A stretch of DNA of 64,000 nt from NCBI GenBank assembly GCA_934481515.1, contig CAKSPO010000001.1, positions 1-64,000 of the forward strand. Direction: 5' to 3'. Of the stretch, positions 8,375-17,593 are shown in pieces (the stretch's first letter is position 1; each line of letters opens with the position of its first letter). Source of the DNA: an uncultured Eubacteriales bacterium (lineage in GTDB: Bacteria > Bacillota > Clostridia > Oscillospirales > CAG-272). The notes beneath the pieces were generated by a model. The model was not told the origin of the DNA. It ran no database searches and saw nothing but the letters and a program-made list of their open reading frames with translations. A program made the translations under genes and the position numbers.

Positions 8375-9523
8375 ATGAAGGACAATCAGTATGGTGAACT
8401 TTGCGTCATCGGAATGCGGGGCTGTGAAAGCTTCTCGGATCAGGTAGACTATTACCTGAAGGACTGGAGGCGGCACGGCGATTCGGAAAAGACGTTTCTG
8501 GCGGCAACGGAGTGCCCGAGATTCGGTTCCGGAGAGGCAAAGGCGATCATTCATGAGTCCATGCGCGGGAAGGATGTTTATATCATCTGCGACACCTTTA
8601 ACTATGGTGTCACTTTCAAGATGTACGGAATGAATGTCCCGATGAGCCCGGACGATCACTATGCGGATCTGAAGCGGATCATCGCTGCAATTGAGGGAAA
8701 GGCACGCCGGATCACGGTCATTATGCCGATGCTCTACGAGGGCAGACAGCACAAGAGAGCCGGCAGAGAGTCGCTGGACTGCGCCATGATGCTTCAGGAG
8801 CTGGTAGGAATGGGCGTTTCCAATATCCTCACCTTCGACGCGCACGATTCCCGGATCTGCAATGCCATTCCGCTTTCCGGATTCGACAATGTGCGCCCTA
8901 CATATCAGATGATCAAGGCGTTGGTTCGTGCCGTCCCGGACGTGCAGATCGATAAGGATCACACAGTAATTATTTCTCCGGATGAAGGTGCCATGGCGCG
9001 CTGCATGTATTACAGCTCGGTTCTTGGGCTGGACATCGGTATGTTCTATAAGAGAAGAAACTATTCGGTGCTGGTCAACGGGCGCAACCCGATTGAAGCG
9101 CATGAATATCTCGGACAGGATCTGCACGGCAAGGATGCCATTGTCGTGGACGACATGATTTCCTCCGGGGAATCTATGATTGACGTTTGTAAACAGCTCA
9201 AGGAAAAAGGTGCCAACCGCGTTTTCTGCTTTGCTACGTTCGGTCTGTTTACGGACGGATTTGATAAATTCGACCAGAGTGCAAAAGACGGCGTTTTTGA
9301 TCGCGTCTTTACGACCAACTTGGTCTATCGTCGGCCGGAACTTGCCACAAAGCCGTGGTATGTTGAGGTCAATATGTGCAAATATGTGGCATATCTGATT
9401 GATACGCTGAACAATGACGCGACCATCAGCACTCTGCTCAATCCGGTCAAGCGGATTCAGACGTTGATGGAGAAGCATCAGAAAGCGATTTCCGCACAGA
9501 TGCAGATGAACTTTGAAGAATAA
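8375..9523 (+). CDS. prs: Ribose-phosphate pyrophosphokinase (PRPP synthetase), long variant
   Basis: Makes 5-phosphoribosyl 1-pyrophosphate from ribose 5-phosphate and ATP for nucleotide, His and Trp synthesis. The 382-residue protein is clearly longer than the usual ~315. It keeps the paired phosphoribosyltransferase folds, with MLYEGRQHKRAGRES resembling the YARQDR region, FDAHD as the metal/ribose site, ISPDEGAMARC, and a PRPP loop IVVDDMISSGESM near residue 258. Typical synthetases have DDxIDTAGT at that loop, so the SSGES form and extra length mark a divergent subgroup seen in some Clostridia. A GGAGG lies upstream of the ATG and a strong terminator follows. The PRPP synthetase call is solid; substrate preference of the variant is not known. 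Confidence 0.85.
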   Translation: MKDNQYGELCVIGMRGCESFSDQVDYYLKDWRRHGDSEKTFLAATECPRFGSGEAKAIIHESMRGKDVYIICDTFNYGVTFKMYGMNVPMSPDDHYADLKRIIAAIEGKARRITVIMPMLYEGRQHKRAGRESLDCAMMLQELVGMGVSNILTFDAHDSRICNAIPLSGFDNVRPTYQMIKALVRAVPDVQIDKDHTVIISPDEGAMARCMYYSSVLGLDIGMFYKRRNYSVLVNGRNPIEAHEYLGQDLHGKDAIVVDDMISSGESMIDVCKQLKEKGANRVFCFATFGLFTDGFDKFDQSAKDGVFDRVFTTNLVYRRPELATKPWYVEVNMCKYVAYLIDTLNNDATISTLLNPVKRIQTLMEKHQKAISAQMQMNFEE

Positions 9524-9534
9524 TCCAAAAGAGA

Positions 9535-9582
9535 GTGCCCCTGCCTCCGCCGGAATTCCGGCGGAGGCAGGGGCACCTTTTG
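9535..9582 (+). terminator. Terminator after prs
   Basis: A perfect 21-base-pair palindromic hairpin (9535-9576, GAATTC at the centre) followed by CTTTTG. It separates prs from the polysaccharide genes. Confidence 0.8.
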
Positions 9583-9687
9583 ATTTTGAAAATCGATTTT
9601 TGCATCCGGAAAAGGTGTTTTACGGTTCGATGTTTTATAAAAAAGTTTTGAATTCGGCTGTATTCCGAGGATATTTTCCGCCATCTG

Positions 9688-9716
9688 TTGCATTTATGCA
9701 GAAAATGTGATACAAT
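9688..9716 (+). promoter_or_regulatory. Promoter of the polysaccharide genes
   Basis: TTGCAT (9688-9693), 17-base spacer, TACAAT (9711-9716), with an extended TGA before the -10 box. It leaves a leader of about 70 bases before 9793. Confidence 0.7.
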
Positions 9717-9792
9717 AATATCTGCGTATGTACAAAAAGGAAAACAAAATTCGGCGCGGTAGAACTCTGCCGGTGCAGGAAGGGAGGCTCCC

Positions 9793-12363
9793 ATGAATTT
9801 ACGACAGGGACGGGATTACAACAGCGTTCTCAAAAGTGTGGATATTTGTCTGGACTATGTCCTGAATTTTCTGGTTGCGTACATTGCCTTTCTTGCCACC
9901 CGCATGATGATGGAGCCGGAGGCGGGCTTTGTCGTACCGGCACGGATTTTTCTGACCATCAGTATCATTTGCCTGTTTGTGCTGTTTCTTTACAATTATC
10001 ATAACGTGTATCTCCCGATGCGGACCAAATCTCCGCTGTTTTTCCTTTCCAGAATTCTTCTGACCAATATGGAAGTTTTTGCGGTTCTTGCTGTCGGAAT
10101 TTTGCTCTTTTTCCGGGATGGAACCGGTCGGTTTTATCTGATTTGGGTACTGGCATCCGACGTTTTCAGCTTTGTGGTAATTGCATCGAAAAAAATTTCC
10201 ATGATGTTTATTCTGCATTCCATGCGCTCACGACGCAGAAACATCAAGCGGATTCTGCTGATTACCGACAGTCAGGAGATTTCGGAAGGGTATCTTGACG
10301 AGATCCGGCACAATCCGCAGTTTGGCTACGAGGTGATCGGGTATGTCGGAAATCTGAGCGTTGCAGGGCTCGTGCATCTCGGAACCACGGGAGAATTGGA
10401 TCGGGTACTCACCGAACAGCATCCGGATGAGGTTGTCATGGCGTTTGATACGGTGCGGAAAAAGGTCATTACCCGCTACATTTCCACCTGTAACAATCAC
10501 TGCGTCAAGGTGTTGTTTATTCCTGCCATTTGCGGTTATTTCAAATCACCGCGGCAGATCGATATGCTCGGGAACATCCCGATGGTGGACATCCGAAGCA
10601 CACCGCTGGACAGTGCGACCAACCGTTTTGTCAAGCGGCTGATGGATATTGTCGGTTCGCTGATTCTGATTGTGCTTACTTCGCCGCTGATGCTTTTTAC
10701 CGCCATCGGGGTAAAGCTTTCTTCACCGGGACCGATGCTGTTCCGGCAGACACGGGTCGGGAAAAACAATGAGGAATTTACTATGTATAAATTCCGATCC
10801 ATGCGCGTCAATGACCGTCAGCAGACCGGGTGGTCTACCGAGATTGACCCGCGCAAGACCCGGTTCGGCACCTTTATCCGCAAATTCGCGCTGGATGAAC
10901 TTCCGCAGTTTTTCAACGTTCTGAAAGGAGACATGAGTCTGGTCGGTCCGCGGCCGGAGGTTCCTTTTTACGTGGAGAAGTTCAAAAACGAAATTCCGTT
11001 GTACATGCTGAAGCATACACTGCGTCCCGGAATTACCGGACAGGCGCAGATCAAGGGACTACGGGGGGATACCTCCATTCAGGCGCGGATTGAGGAAGAC
11101 ATCAACTATATCGAAAACTGGACGCTCTGGCGTGACATTCATATCCTGCTTCTGACACCCTTCCGCGCGGTCAACCGGCATGAAAAATATGCAAAGAAAG
11201 AACAGCTGCTGCAGAAAACACCGGAAGCCCGCCCGGCGCCGGACGTATCCGGCTCCGCAAAAAAACGGGAAAAGCTGCTTTATGTGGCTTCCACGGTGTC
11301 GCACCTTCAAAAATTCCATCAGCCGTATCTTGCGCGTCTGCGGGAAACATATGATCTGCGTTTGATGGCACCGGAGGGGAGCGGGATTGATTTTCCGGTT
11401 GCTTTTCGGAAGAGCTTTTTCAGCCCCGACAATCTCATCACGGTATTCCGGATCCGGAAGATTCTTCGGCGGGAAAAATTTGACCGTGTGATTCTGAATA
11501 CCTCTCTTGCCGCCGCGCTGGTGCGACTTGCTATGGTTGGATTGCGTAACCGCCCGTATGTTATCAATCTCGTGCACGGATACCTGTTCGGTCTGCCTCC
11601 CAAGGGCTTGAAGGGGCATCTGTTGCTTCGCTGTGAGAAAATCCTGCGGCGGTATACCGACACTGTGATGGTTATGAACGAAGAGGACGCACAGATTGCG
11701 GAAAAATATCACCTGTACCGCGGTCGCCTGATCCGGATGTCCGGAATGGGTGTGGAAATCCCGGCGGAGCTTCCGGCACGGGATGAGACGCTGAGAACGT
11801 ATTTTCTCGGAGACCGGGAAGGGATCCTTTGCTGCTTTGCGGGAGAGCTGAGCCGGCGTAAGAATCAGATTTTTCTGATTCGCGCTGTTGCGGCATTGCG
11901 TAAAGAGGGAATCCCATTGTTTCTTTTGCTCCTTGGGGAAGGGGATCAGCGGGAGGTGCTGGAGAAGGAAATCCGACGTCTGCATCTGAAGGACGCTGTA
12001 TTTCTTCCCGGAAATGCGGAATCGGTTCGTCCGTATCTCGGAATTACTGATTTGTATGTTTCTGCAAGCTCCTCTGAGGGGCTTCCGTTCAATGTGATGG
12101 AGGCAATGTCCTGCGGACTTCGGTTGGTGTTGTCCGATGTCAAGGGGCAAAGGGATCTCGCGTCCGCACACCCGGAATGCCTGTATCGTCCGGAGGATCC
12201 GGACGACTTTTCCCGTGCTCTGAAGGAAGCCATTCGCAAACCGCTCGGTTGTGGTGCCGTGCGCTATCCGGAGCTGGAGAACTACCGCTTGGATGCGGTG
12301 GTAGAGCAAAATCTGAAAGATTTCTGTGAGGAGGGATCCGACAATGAATCCAACCGGAAATGA
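9793..12363 (+). CDS. Polyprenyl glycosylphosphotransferase fused to a GT4 glycosyltransferase
   Basis: An 856-residue two-enzyme fusion for surface polysaccharide synthesis. Residues 1-140 hold four predicted membrane helices and a CoA-binding-like region follows. Residues about 279-465 are a bacterial sugar transferase domain with KRLMDIVGS, YKFRSM, LDELPQFFNV, GDMSLVGPRPE and RPGITGQAQ, which loads the first sugar-phosphate onto undecaprenyl phosphate. After a linker near 470-490, residues 491-850 are a GT-B glycosyltransferase of the GT4 type with FAGELSRRKNQ, LLGEGDQREVLE and SSSEGLPFNVMEAMSCG, which would add a second sugar from a nucleotide donor. The DNA shows one continuous frame. 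GGGAGG precedes the ATG. The downstream O-antigen-ligase-like gene overlaps its end by 20 bases. Donor sugars cannot be told. Confidence 0.88.
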   Translation: MNLRQGRDYNSVLKSVDICLDYVLNFLVAYIAFLATRMMMEPEAGFVVPARIFLTISIICLFVLFLYNYHNVYLPMRTKSPLFFLSRILLTNMEVFAVLAVGILLFFRDGTGRFYLIWVLASDVFSFVVIASKKISMMFILHSMRSRRRNIKRILLITDSQEISEGYLDEIRHNPQFGYEVIGYVGNLSVAGLVHLGTTGELDRVLTEQHPDEVVMAFDTVRKKVITRYISTCNNHCVKVLFIPAICGYFKSPRQIDMLGNIPMVDIRSTPLDSATNRFVKRLMDIVGSLILIVLTSPLMLFTAIGVKLSSPGPMLFRQTRVGKNNEEFTMYKFRSMRVNDRQQTGWSTEIDPRKTRFGTFIRKFALDELPQFFNVLKGDMSLVGPRPEVPFYVEKFKNEIPLYMLKHTLRPGITGQAQIKGLRGDTSIQARIEEDINYIENWTLWRDIHILLLTPFRAVNRHEKYAKKEQLLQKTPEARPAPDVSGSAKKREKLLYVASTVSHLQKFHQPYLARLRETYDLRLMAPEGSGIDFPVAFRKSFFSPDNLITVFRIRKILRREKFDRVILNTSLAAALVRLAMVGLRNRPYVINLVHGYLFGLPPKGLKGHLLLRCEKILRRYTDTVMVMNEEDAQIAEKYHLYRGRLIRMSGMGVEIPAELPARDETLRTYFLGDREGILCCFAGELSRRKNQIFLIRAVAALRKEGIPLFLLLLGEGDQREVLEKEIRRLHLKDAVFLPGNAESVRPYLGITDLYVSASSSEGLPFNVMEAMSCGLRLVLSDVKGQRDLASAHPECLYRPEDPDDFSRALKEAIRKPLGCGAVRYPELENYRLDAVVEQNLKDFCEEGSDNESNRK

Positions 12364-13723
12364 ATCCGGCAGAACGCGAAAAAGTTTGTTGCAGCGTTTC
12401 TACGGAGGCGGCGTATATCCGCTGGTGGTGTTTGCGCTGGTTCTTACCGGGCATACACTTGGGCAGGATCTGATTTTTTTTGCGCTCTTATTGATTACCA
12501 TGGTGCCTGGATTTTTGTGCGCAACGGATCTGCGGTTTGCGGTTGCACCGTTTTTGATGACGCTGTTGCTGGTTCCCGCGGAGCATTCTCCGAATGTTCC
12601 GTATTACAGCGATTATTATCTGCAACCGATTCCGTTCTGCTTTTTGATCATCTGCTTTTCCGTTTTGGTCGGGGGAATCCTGTTGTTCTGCATTCTGCAC
12701 CGGAAGGAAGCGAGAACCCCGCATTTCTTTCGCGGAATGCTTGGCGGGCTTGTGGTGCTGTGTGCGGTACTTTGCTGTAACGGACTTCTGAATCCTGCCT
12801 ATACTGTGAAAAACCTTTTGTATGCACTGAGTTTTCTTCCGGCGCTCCTTGGTGTGTATCTGCTTTTCTTCGCCTTCCTGAAACCGGGAACCGCTACGGC
12901 GCAGTACATTCTGTATTGTCTGGTATTGACCGGCACTCTGATTACCTGTCAGCTTGCAATTGCGTTCTTCCGTGCGGGCGGGCTGAGCGGCGGGGTTGTT
13001 TCCAAGGAGAGCATGATCCTTGGTTGGGCAGTTTGGACCACTGCCGGCGGAATGCAGGCGTTTCTGATGCCGGCGTGCTTCTATTTTGCAGCCAACCATC
13101 GGGAAGGATGGTTTTTCTACGTGCTGGGACTTTTGCAATTTTGCGGAACGATTCTTTCCCAGAGCCGCGGCGCCGTGCTTGTCGGTGCCGTGATGCTTGT
13201 CCTTTGCCTTGCAGTTCTGCTGTTTTTCGGGAAAAACCGCCGGATGAATCGGTGGCTGACTCTGACCGTGGCAATTGTAGCGCTTGCGGGGGTGATTCTT
13301 TTCCGCGAACAGCTCTTTGCGGTCATCGAAAAAATTTTTTCCAAGGGCTTTGACGACAACGGCCGGTATACGCTCTGGAGAACCGCATGGGAGCACTTCC
13401 TTCACAATCCTGCGTTCGGCGCCGGATTTTATGATTCCGGAATTGAACAGGAGTGGGTCATCAATGTGTACCCGTATTTTTACCACAATACGCTTTTGCA
13501 GATGCTCGGATCTGCCGGACTTGCCGGCGTTGCGGCGTATCTGTGGCACCGCGGACAGACTGTTTGCGCCGTCGTGATGCGTCCGAGTCTGCAAAAGACC
13601 TTCCTTGGTTTTTGCCTGCTCTCCATGATCGGGTTCTGCATGTTGGACGTTCTGTTTTTTATCACGTATCCGATGATTTTTTATGCACTGATTCTGGTGG
13701 CTTTGGAAAAAGCCAATCCGTAA
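12344..13723 (+). CDS. O-antigen ligase/polymerase family membrane protein
   Basis: A 459-residue protein with about ten to twelve predicted membrane helices. Its Wzy_C-type region holds SQSRGAVLVGAV near residue 273 and a large extracytoplasmic loop with WRTAWEHFLHNPAFGAGF and YFYHNTLLQMLGSAG near 345-390. These arginine- and histidine-bearing loop motifs fit the ligase/polymerase family. It likely polymerises or transfers lipid-linked glycan made by the upstream fusion enzyme. GAGGAGGG at 12328-12335 selects ATG 12344; the frame can also be opened at GTG 12326, which lies on the RBS itself. The gene overlaps the preceding one by 20 bases and is followed by a bidirectional terminator. Ligase and polymerase activity cannot be separated by sequence. 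Confidence 0.82.
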   Translation: MNPTGNESGRTRKSLLQRFYGGGVYPLVVFALVLTGHTLGQDLIFFALLLITMVPGFLCATDLRFAVAPFLMTLLLVPAEHSPNVPYYSDYYLQPIPFCFLIICFSVLVGGILLFCILHRKEARTPHFFRGMLGGLVVLCAVLCCNGLLNPAYTVKNLLYALSFLPALLGVYLLFFAFLKPGTATAQYILYCLVLTGTLITCQLAIAFFRAGGLSGGVVSKESMILGWAVWTTAGGMQAFLMPACFYFAANHREGWFFYVLGLLQFCGTILSQSRGAVLVGAVMLVLCLAVLLFFGKNRRMNRWLTLTVAIVALAGVILFREQLFAVIEKIFSKGFDDNGRYTLWRTAWEHFLHNPAFGAGFYDSGIEQEWVINVYPYFYHNTLLQMLGSAGLAGVAAYLWHRGQTVCAVVMRPSLQKTFLGFCLLSMIGFCMLDVLFFITYPMIFYALILVALEKANP

Positions 13724-13757
13724 GTGCGTTTTCGGGTACAGATGTTTCAGGCTGGCT

Positions 13758-13805
13758 CCGAAAGAGGCAGGAAGCGTTTGGCTTCCTGCCTCTTTCGGCT
13801 GGTTT
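13758..13805. terminator. Bidirectional terminator
   Basis: CCGAAAGAGGCAGGAAGC pairs with its exact complement around a five-base loop (13758-13798), with a T-rich run after it. It lies between the convergent genes ending at 13723 and 13814 and can serve both. Confidence 0.85.
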
Positions 13806-13813
13806 TGCTTTTC

Positions 13814-14236
13814 TTACTTTCCGTCGTAGTCCTGCAAAAAGCGCATCAGCTCTTCCAGGGATTCCAAACGGATTCCCGTACGGAGCGCAGTCCGTTCTGT
13901 TTCCGGGAGAAGCTTTGTGTCGGTTTCCAGAAGGCGCAAAAGATATCCGTCCTCTGTGTAGACAGCGATTTTTCCGTTTTTTTCCACCGCAAGAAAGCTT
14001 TGCAGACGGGTTGTTGCATCGGAATCTGCTTCTGCTGAGGCGGGAATGGTTCTGGTTCCGGCAGAAATCTGATCCACACAGGCATCCAGACGACCGACCA
14101 ACTTACCGGTTTCTTTCTGCAAATCCGAATTTTCCTGCAATGCGTTTCGCAGAACAATGACCGTGGTCAGGCACAGCGTCAGGCAAACGAGGAGAAGAAA
14201 TCCGCTGATAATGGCAAGCAGCTTGGAGGTATCCAT
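13814..14236 (-). CDS. Membrane-anchored protein with BofC-like C-terminal region
   Basis: A 140-residue protein with one N-terminal membrane helix (about residues 8-29) and a short polar linker that could be a brief coiled coil. The C-terminal segment reads GKIAVYTEDGYLLRLLETDT and later LPETERTALRTGI. That layout (ligand-like strand, LPE.dr..L..GI, then EEL...L.DY) matches small clostridial proteins annotated as BofC C-terminal domain proteins. BofC in Bacillus controls sigma-K processing from the forespore, but these shorter homologues have no proven role. AAAGGAG precedes the ATG. The gene is convergent with the O-antigen-ligase gene and divergent from the PBP gene. The family call is moderate. 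Confidence 0.6.
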   Translation of the reverse strand: MDTSKLLAIISGFLLLVCLTLCLTTVIVLRNALQENSDLQKETGKLVGRLDACVDQISAGTRTIPASAEADSDATTRLQSFLAVEKNGKIAVYTEDGYLLRLLETDTKLLPETERTALRTGIRLESLEELMRFLQDYDGK

Positions 14237-14355
14237 ACGATTGGCTCCTTTTCAAAATTTTTTCCGGACAGGATAAAGTTAGCATTGCCTTTTTTTCGGA
14301 TGGTATGCGTGCATTTGCGGAATACTATTGAAAAAACGGAGGAAGAGGGGTGCTG

Positions 14356-16932
14356 ATGAAAAAAACGGCGGTCGTTTTTCGGTGGATTCGGTTGATCTGC
14401 CTGATCTTTTTTGCAACGCTGTTCGGGGTGCTTGCGCTTGCGGTTGCCTGCGGTACGGTTTTTGTGGAACGGAATTTCGAAACCTGTTTTCCGGAGGAAC
14501 TGATCGGAGACGGTGGCACCGGGATTTCACCGCGGTTTTATATTTACCGCTTCAGCGATCGGAAGAACCGGATCGGCGAGCGGGAGGAACTTTCGGATGT
14601 GTCGGTTGCGGCGGAGAACGGCGGGTATGCAGCGTATCCGGAAATGCCGAAGGAACTGATTCAGGCCTTTCTTTCTATCGAGGACAAACGCTTTTGGGAG
14701 CATCACGGTGTGGATTTCCGCAGAAGTGCGGCGGCGGTTGTCAATTATGTCTTCGGACGGTCTGGCTCCTTCGGCGGCTCCACCGTAACCCAACAGCTGG
14801 TCAAAAATCTGACGGGGGACAACGAGGTGTCACCGCGGCGGAAGATACAGGAAATGCTTTATGCATGGGATCTGGAGCGAAAACTGGACAAAACGGAAAT
14901 TCTGGAGCTGTATCTGAATGTGATTCACTTTTCGGATCGGTGTGACGGGATTTCGGCGGCGGCAACGCATTATTATTCCAAGGAAGTGGGGGAGCTTACT
15001 CTGACGGAATGCGCCAGCCTCGCGGCAATTGTCAACAGCCCTTCTTATTATAACCCCATCCGTTCTCCGGAGCATAATCTTGCACGGCGGAACCTGATTC
15101 TTTCGCAAATGGCGGAGCAGGGATACCTCAGTGCGGAAGATGCCGCTTTTGCAACGACACAGCCGCTGGAGCTACGGGTGCAGGAGGAGAATCCGGAGGA
15201 GCAGATTCACTCGTGGTATCTGGATATGGTGCTGGAGGATGTCACACAGGATCTCATGGGAAAATACGGACTTTCCCGTGCGGCGGCATCCCGCCTTCTG
15301 TATGCGGGCGGGTTGCACATTGAAATGTCCATGGATCCGGAGCTTCAGGAAATGGCGGAGCAGACCTACCGGACAGCGGTGCGGATGCCGGTCAACCGGA
15401 AGGGAGAATCGGCACAGTCCGCTATGATTCTGGTCGATCCTGCAACCGGAGATATTCTTGCCGTGGTGGGGGCAGTGGGGGAGAAGCGCGGAAACCGGGT
15501 ACAGAATTTTGCCACGCAAACAAAACGCCCGCCCGGTTCCACCATCAAGCCGCTTTCGGTTTATGCGCCGGCGTTGGAGAGCGGTCAGATCAACTGGGCA
15601 AGTGTGTTTGATGACGTTCCCGTGACGTTTTTTCAGGACAACAGTGCTCCGTGGCCTCGGAATGCGACCGGCATTTATCGCGGGCTGACCGATGTGTCCT
15701 ATGCGGTGGCACACTCCACCAACACGGTTGCCGTGCGTGTTCTGCAAAAGCTCGGGGCGGAAGTCTCGTACCGGTTTTTGAAAGAAAAATTTCATCTTAC
15801 TGCGCTGACGGAAAGCGACCGGAACCCTGCGCCGCTTGCGCTCGGACAGCTGACCGACGGTGTGACGCTTCGGGAACTGACCTGCGCATACACCGCGTTT
15901 GCCGATGAGGGGGTTTTTCATGCAGGACGTTCTTATTACCGGGTAACAGACCGGAACGGAAAGATTCTGCTTTCCAGACCGGACGGGGGAGAGGTCGTCC
16001 TTTCTGCGGCAAATGCATCGATCATGACAAAATTGTTGCAGGGGGTTATCCGTGACGGAACCTCTACGGAGATTACGTTGCAGAAGCTGACAGAATGCGC
16101 CGGAAAGACCGGAACCTCCGGAGAGGACAGGGATCGTTGGTTTATCGGTTACACACCGGAACTGCTTTGCGGGGTCTGGTGCGGTTATGAATATCCGGAG
16201 CCGTTGACCGGAAAAAATCTTGCCACTTCTGTCTGGAATACCGTCATGCGACAGGCGACGGTGATCCGCGGCGGGAAAACGGAATTTTCCACTCCGGCTT
16301 CGGTTCTGAAGCTCAGCTATTGCAGGGACTCCGGAAAGCTTCCCTGTGATGCCTGCAACGCGGATCCGCGGGGAAACCGGATTGCGGTCGGTTATTTTGT
16401 GAAGGGAAGTGAACCGACCGAAAGCTGTGACTGTCATGTCCTTTGCGATTATGACCCGGAAAACGGCGTTTCTCATGGAAACTGCCCAAAGGAGGATTTG
16501 CGCAAGGTGGCGCTCATCCACGTCGAACGTAGCTTCCCGATGCAGATTGTGGTGAGCGATGCACAGTATGTTTTCCGCGGCGATCCGTCCGCTATGCCCT
16601 ATTCCGAGGATCCCGGTCGGGCGTATTTTTCCGTTGTGATTTCCGATTTTTGCGGAATTTCCGATGTACAGAAGCAGTTTAACCGTTCCTGCACCGTCCA
16701 TACGGAACGGGAGGAAGAACCCACGCCGGACGGTTCGGAAACCGAGTCGGGGACGGAGGCGGTGCCGATTCCGGATCTGCCTCCGAATTCGGAACCGCCC
16801 GCAGGTTCCGAATTTTCTTCGGAAACGGAACCGCCGTCTTCGGAGGAGGTTTCTCCGGGGATTGGGGTCGGCAGGACACGTGGGTTCTTTTCCGGATTGC
16901 GCCGACTGCTCGGAAGCTTGAAATGGGAATAA
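14356..16932 (+). CDS. Class A penicillin-binding protein (transglycosylase/transpeptidase)
   Basis: A bifunctional PBP1a/1b-type peptidoglycan synthase of about 858 residues. One N-terminal membrane helix (residues ~10-33) is followed by the GT51 transglycosylase domain with EDKRFWEHHGVDF (the catalytic Glu near residue 107), GGSTVTQQLVKNL and KIQEMLYAWDLERK. The transpeptidase domain has SxxK as PGSTIKPL (~393), SxN as STN (~453) and KTGTSG (~583). The last ~80 residues form a low-complexity Pro/Glu/Ser tail and then a basic end. The frame can start at GTG 14350 or ATG 14356 behind GGAGGAAGAGGGG; I prefer ATG. A hairpin terminator follows, so the gene is probably transcribed alone. Confidence 0.93.
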   Translation: MKKTAVVFRWIRLICLIFFATLFGVLALAVACGTVFVERNFETCFPEELIGDGGTGISPRFYIYRFSDRKNRIGEREELSDVSVAAENGGYAAYPEMPKELIQAFLSIEDKRFWEHHGVDFRRSAAAVVNYVFGRSGSFGGSTVTQQLVKNLTGDNEVSPRRKIQEMLYAWDLERKLDKTEILELYLNVIHFSDRCDGISAAATHYYSKEVGELTLTECASLAAIVNSPSYYNPIRSPEHNLARRNLILSQMAEQGYLSAEDAAFATTQPLELRVQEENPEEQIHSWYLDMVLEDVTQDLMGKYGLSRAAASRLLYAGGLHIEMSMDPELQEMAEQTYRTAVRMPVNRKGESAQSAMILVDPATGDILAVVGAVGEKRGNRVQNFATQTKRPPGSTIKPLSVYAPALESGQINWASVFDDVPVTFFQDNSAPWPRNATGIYRGLTDVSYAVAHSTNTVAVRVLQKLGAEVSYRFLKEKFHLTALTESDRNPAPLALGQLTDGVTLRELTCAYTAFADEGVFHAGRSYYRVTDRNGKILLSRPDGGEVVLSAANASIMTKLLQGVIRDGTSTEITLQKLTECAGKTGTSGEDRDRWFIGYTPELLCGVWCGYEYPEPLTGKNLATSVWNTVMRQATVIRGGKTEFSTPASVLKLSYCRDSGKLPCDACNADPRGNRIAVGYFVKGSEPTESCDCHVLCDYDPENGVSHGNCPKEDLRKVALIHVERSFPMQIVVSDAQYVFRGDPSAMPYSEDPGRAYFSVVISDFCGISDVQKQFNRSCTVHTEREEEPTPDGSETESGTEAVPIPDLPPNSEPPAGSEFSSETEPPSSEEVSPGIGVGRTRGFFSGLRRLLGSLKWE

Positions 16933-16979
16933 AACAGGCACCCGGATCATACGTTGTAGGGAAGGGGTGCACAAAATTC

Positions 16980-17009
16980 AAACAGCACCTCGCAGGAGGT
17001 GCTGTTTTG
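16980..17009 (+). terminator. Terminator after the PBP gene
   Basis: AACAGCACCTC (16981-16991) pairs with GAGGTGCTGTT (16996-17006) and is followed by TTG. It falls inside the long frame that continues into the TspO-like gene, which argues that translation of that gene starts downstream of it. Confidence 0.75.
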
Positions 17010-17060
17010 CATCATAGGAAATACGGAAAACTGACTGTCGGAGCATGGCTTGGGTTGGAA

Positions 17061-17540
17061 ATGGAGCAGAGCCATCCGGCGGTCATGCTGGCAGGCGGAG
17101 TTTTGATGACCTTAGGCGGAATTCTGATCCGTTTCTTTGCGGGAAGTCCGTATATGACGGTATTGGCGCTTGGCATCGGGGATCTGGTTCCGCCGGTCTG
17201 GCTGATGACCGTTTTGTGGTCGCTGGCTTTTTTCACGGTCGGAAGCGCCGCGGGCTTTGTGCTCGGCTATCGGAGGGGCGCCTGCGAGGTGGATAAGTAT
17301 AAGGGCGGCATGCTGTTCGTTCTGCTTTCGGTCATTGAGTTCTGTTGGTACCCGACGCTGTTTGCCGGAGGGCTGGTGTTCCTGAGCGTGCTGGAATGTA
17401 TCCTTGCGCTTTGCCTGTCGGTGGGGGTGACCGTTTGCTTTTACCGGGTCAGCGGATTTGCCGGAATGATTTTTCTTTTGCATGACGTCTGGCTGATTTA
17501 TATGCTGATTCTCAATTTCGCTGTATTTTTCAGGGCATAA
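17061..17540 (+). CDS. TspO/MBR-like membrane protein
   Basis: A 159-residue, strongly hydrophobic protein with five predicted membrane helices, the topology of TspO/peripheral benzodiazepine receptor proteins, which bind porphyrins and other ligands. PPVWLMTVLWSLAFFTVGSA matches the PP.W...W...F conserved loop and helix of the family. YKGGMLFVLLSVIEFCWYP and the final aromatic-rich helix also fit, although the family's Trp-rich character is reduced. The frame extends upstream to 16923, but that part runs through a terminator, so I use ATG 17061. The RBS is weak and the exact start is uncertain. It is convergent with the xerC-like gene across a shared terminator. Confidence 0.6.
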   Translation: MEQSHPAVMLAGGVLMTLGGILIRFFAGSPYMTVLALGIGDLVPPVWLMTVLWSLAFFTVGSAAGFVLGYRRGACEVDKYKGGMLFVLLSVIEFCWYPTLFAGGLVFLSVLECILALCLSVGVTVCFYRVSGFAGMIFLLHDVWLIYMLILNFAVFFRA

Positions 17541-17546
17541 ATAAAG

Positions 17547-17585
17547 AACAATCACCGGGCGGAAGAGAACCCGGTGGTTGTTTTT
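17547..17585. terminator. Bidirectional terminator
   Basis: AACAATCACCGGG (17547-17559) pairs with CCCGGTGGTTGTT (17570-17582) with one wobble pair, with T runs on both outer sides. It sits between the convergent TspO-like and recombinase genes. Confidence 0.85.
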
Positions 17586-17593
17586 GTGCGGAA

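Noticed and set aside
16923..17060. N-terminal extension of the TspO-like protein
   Set aside because: The extra 46 codons run through an intrinsic terminator and lack hydrophobic or family-like sequence.
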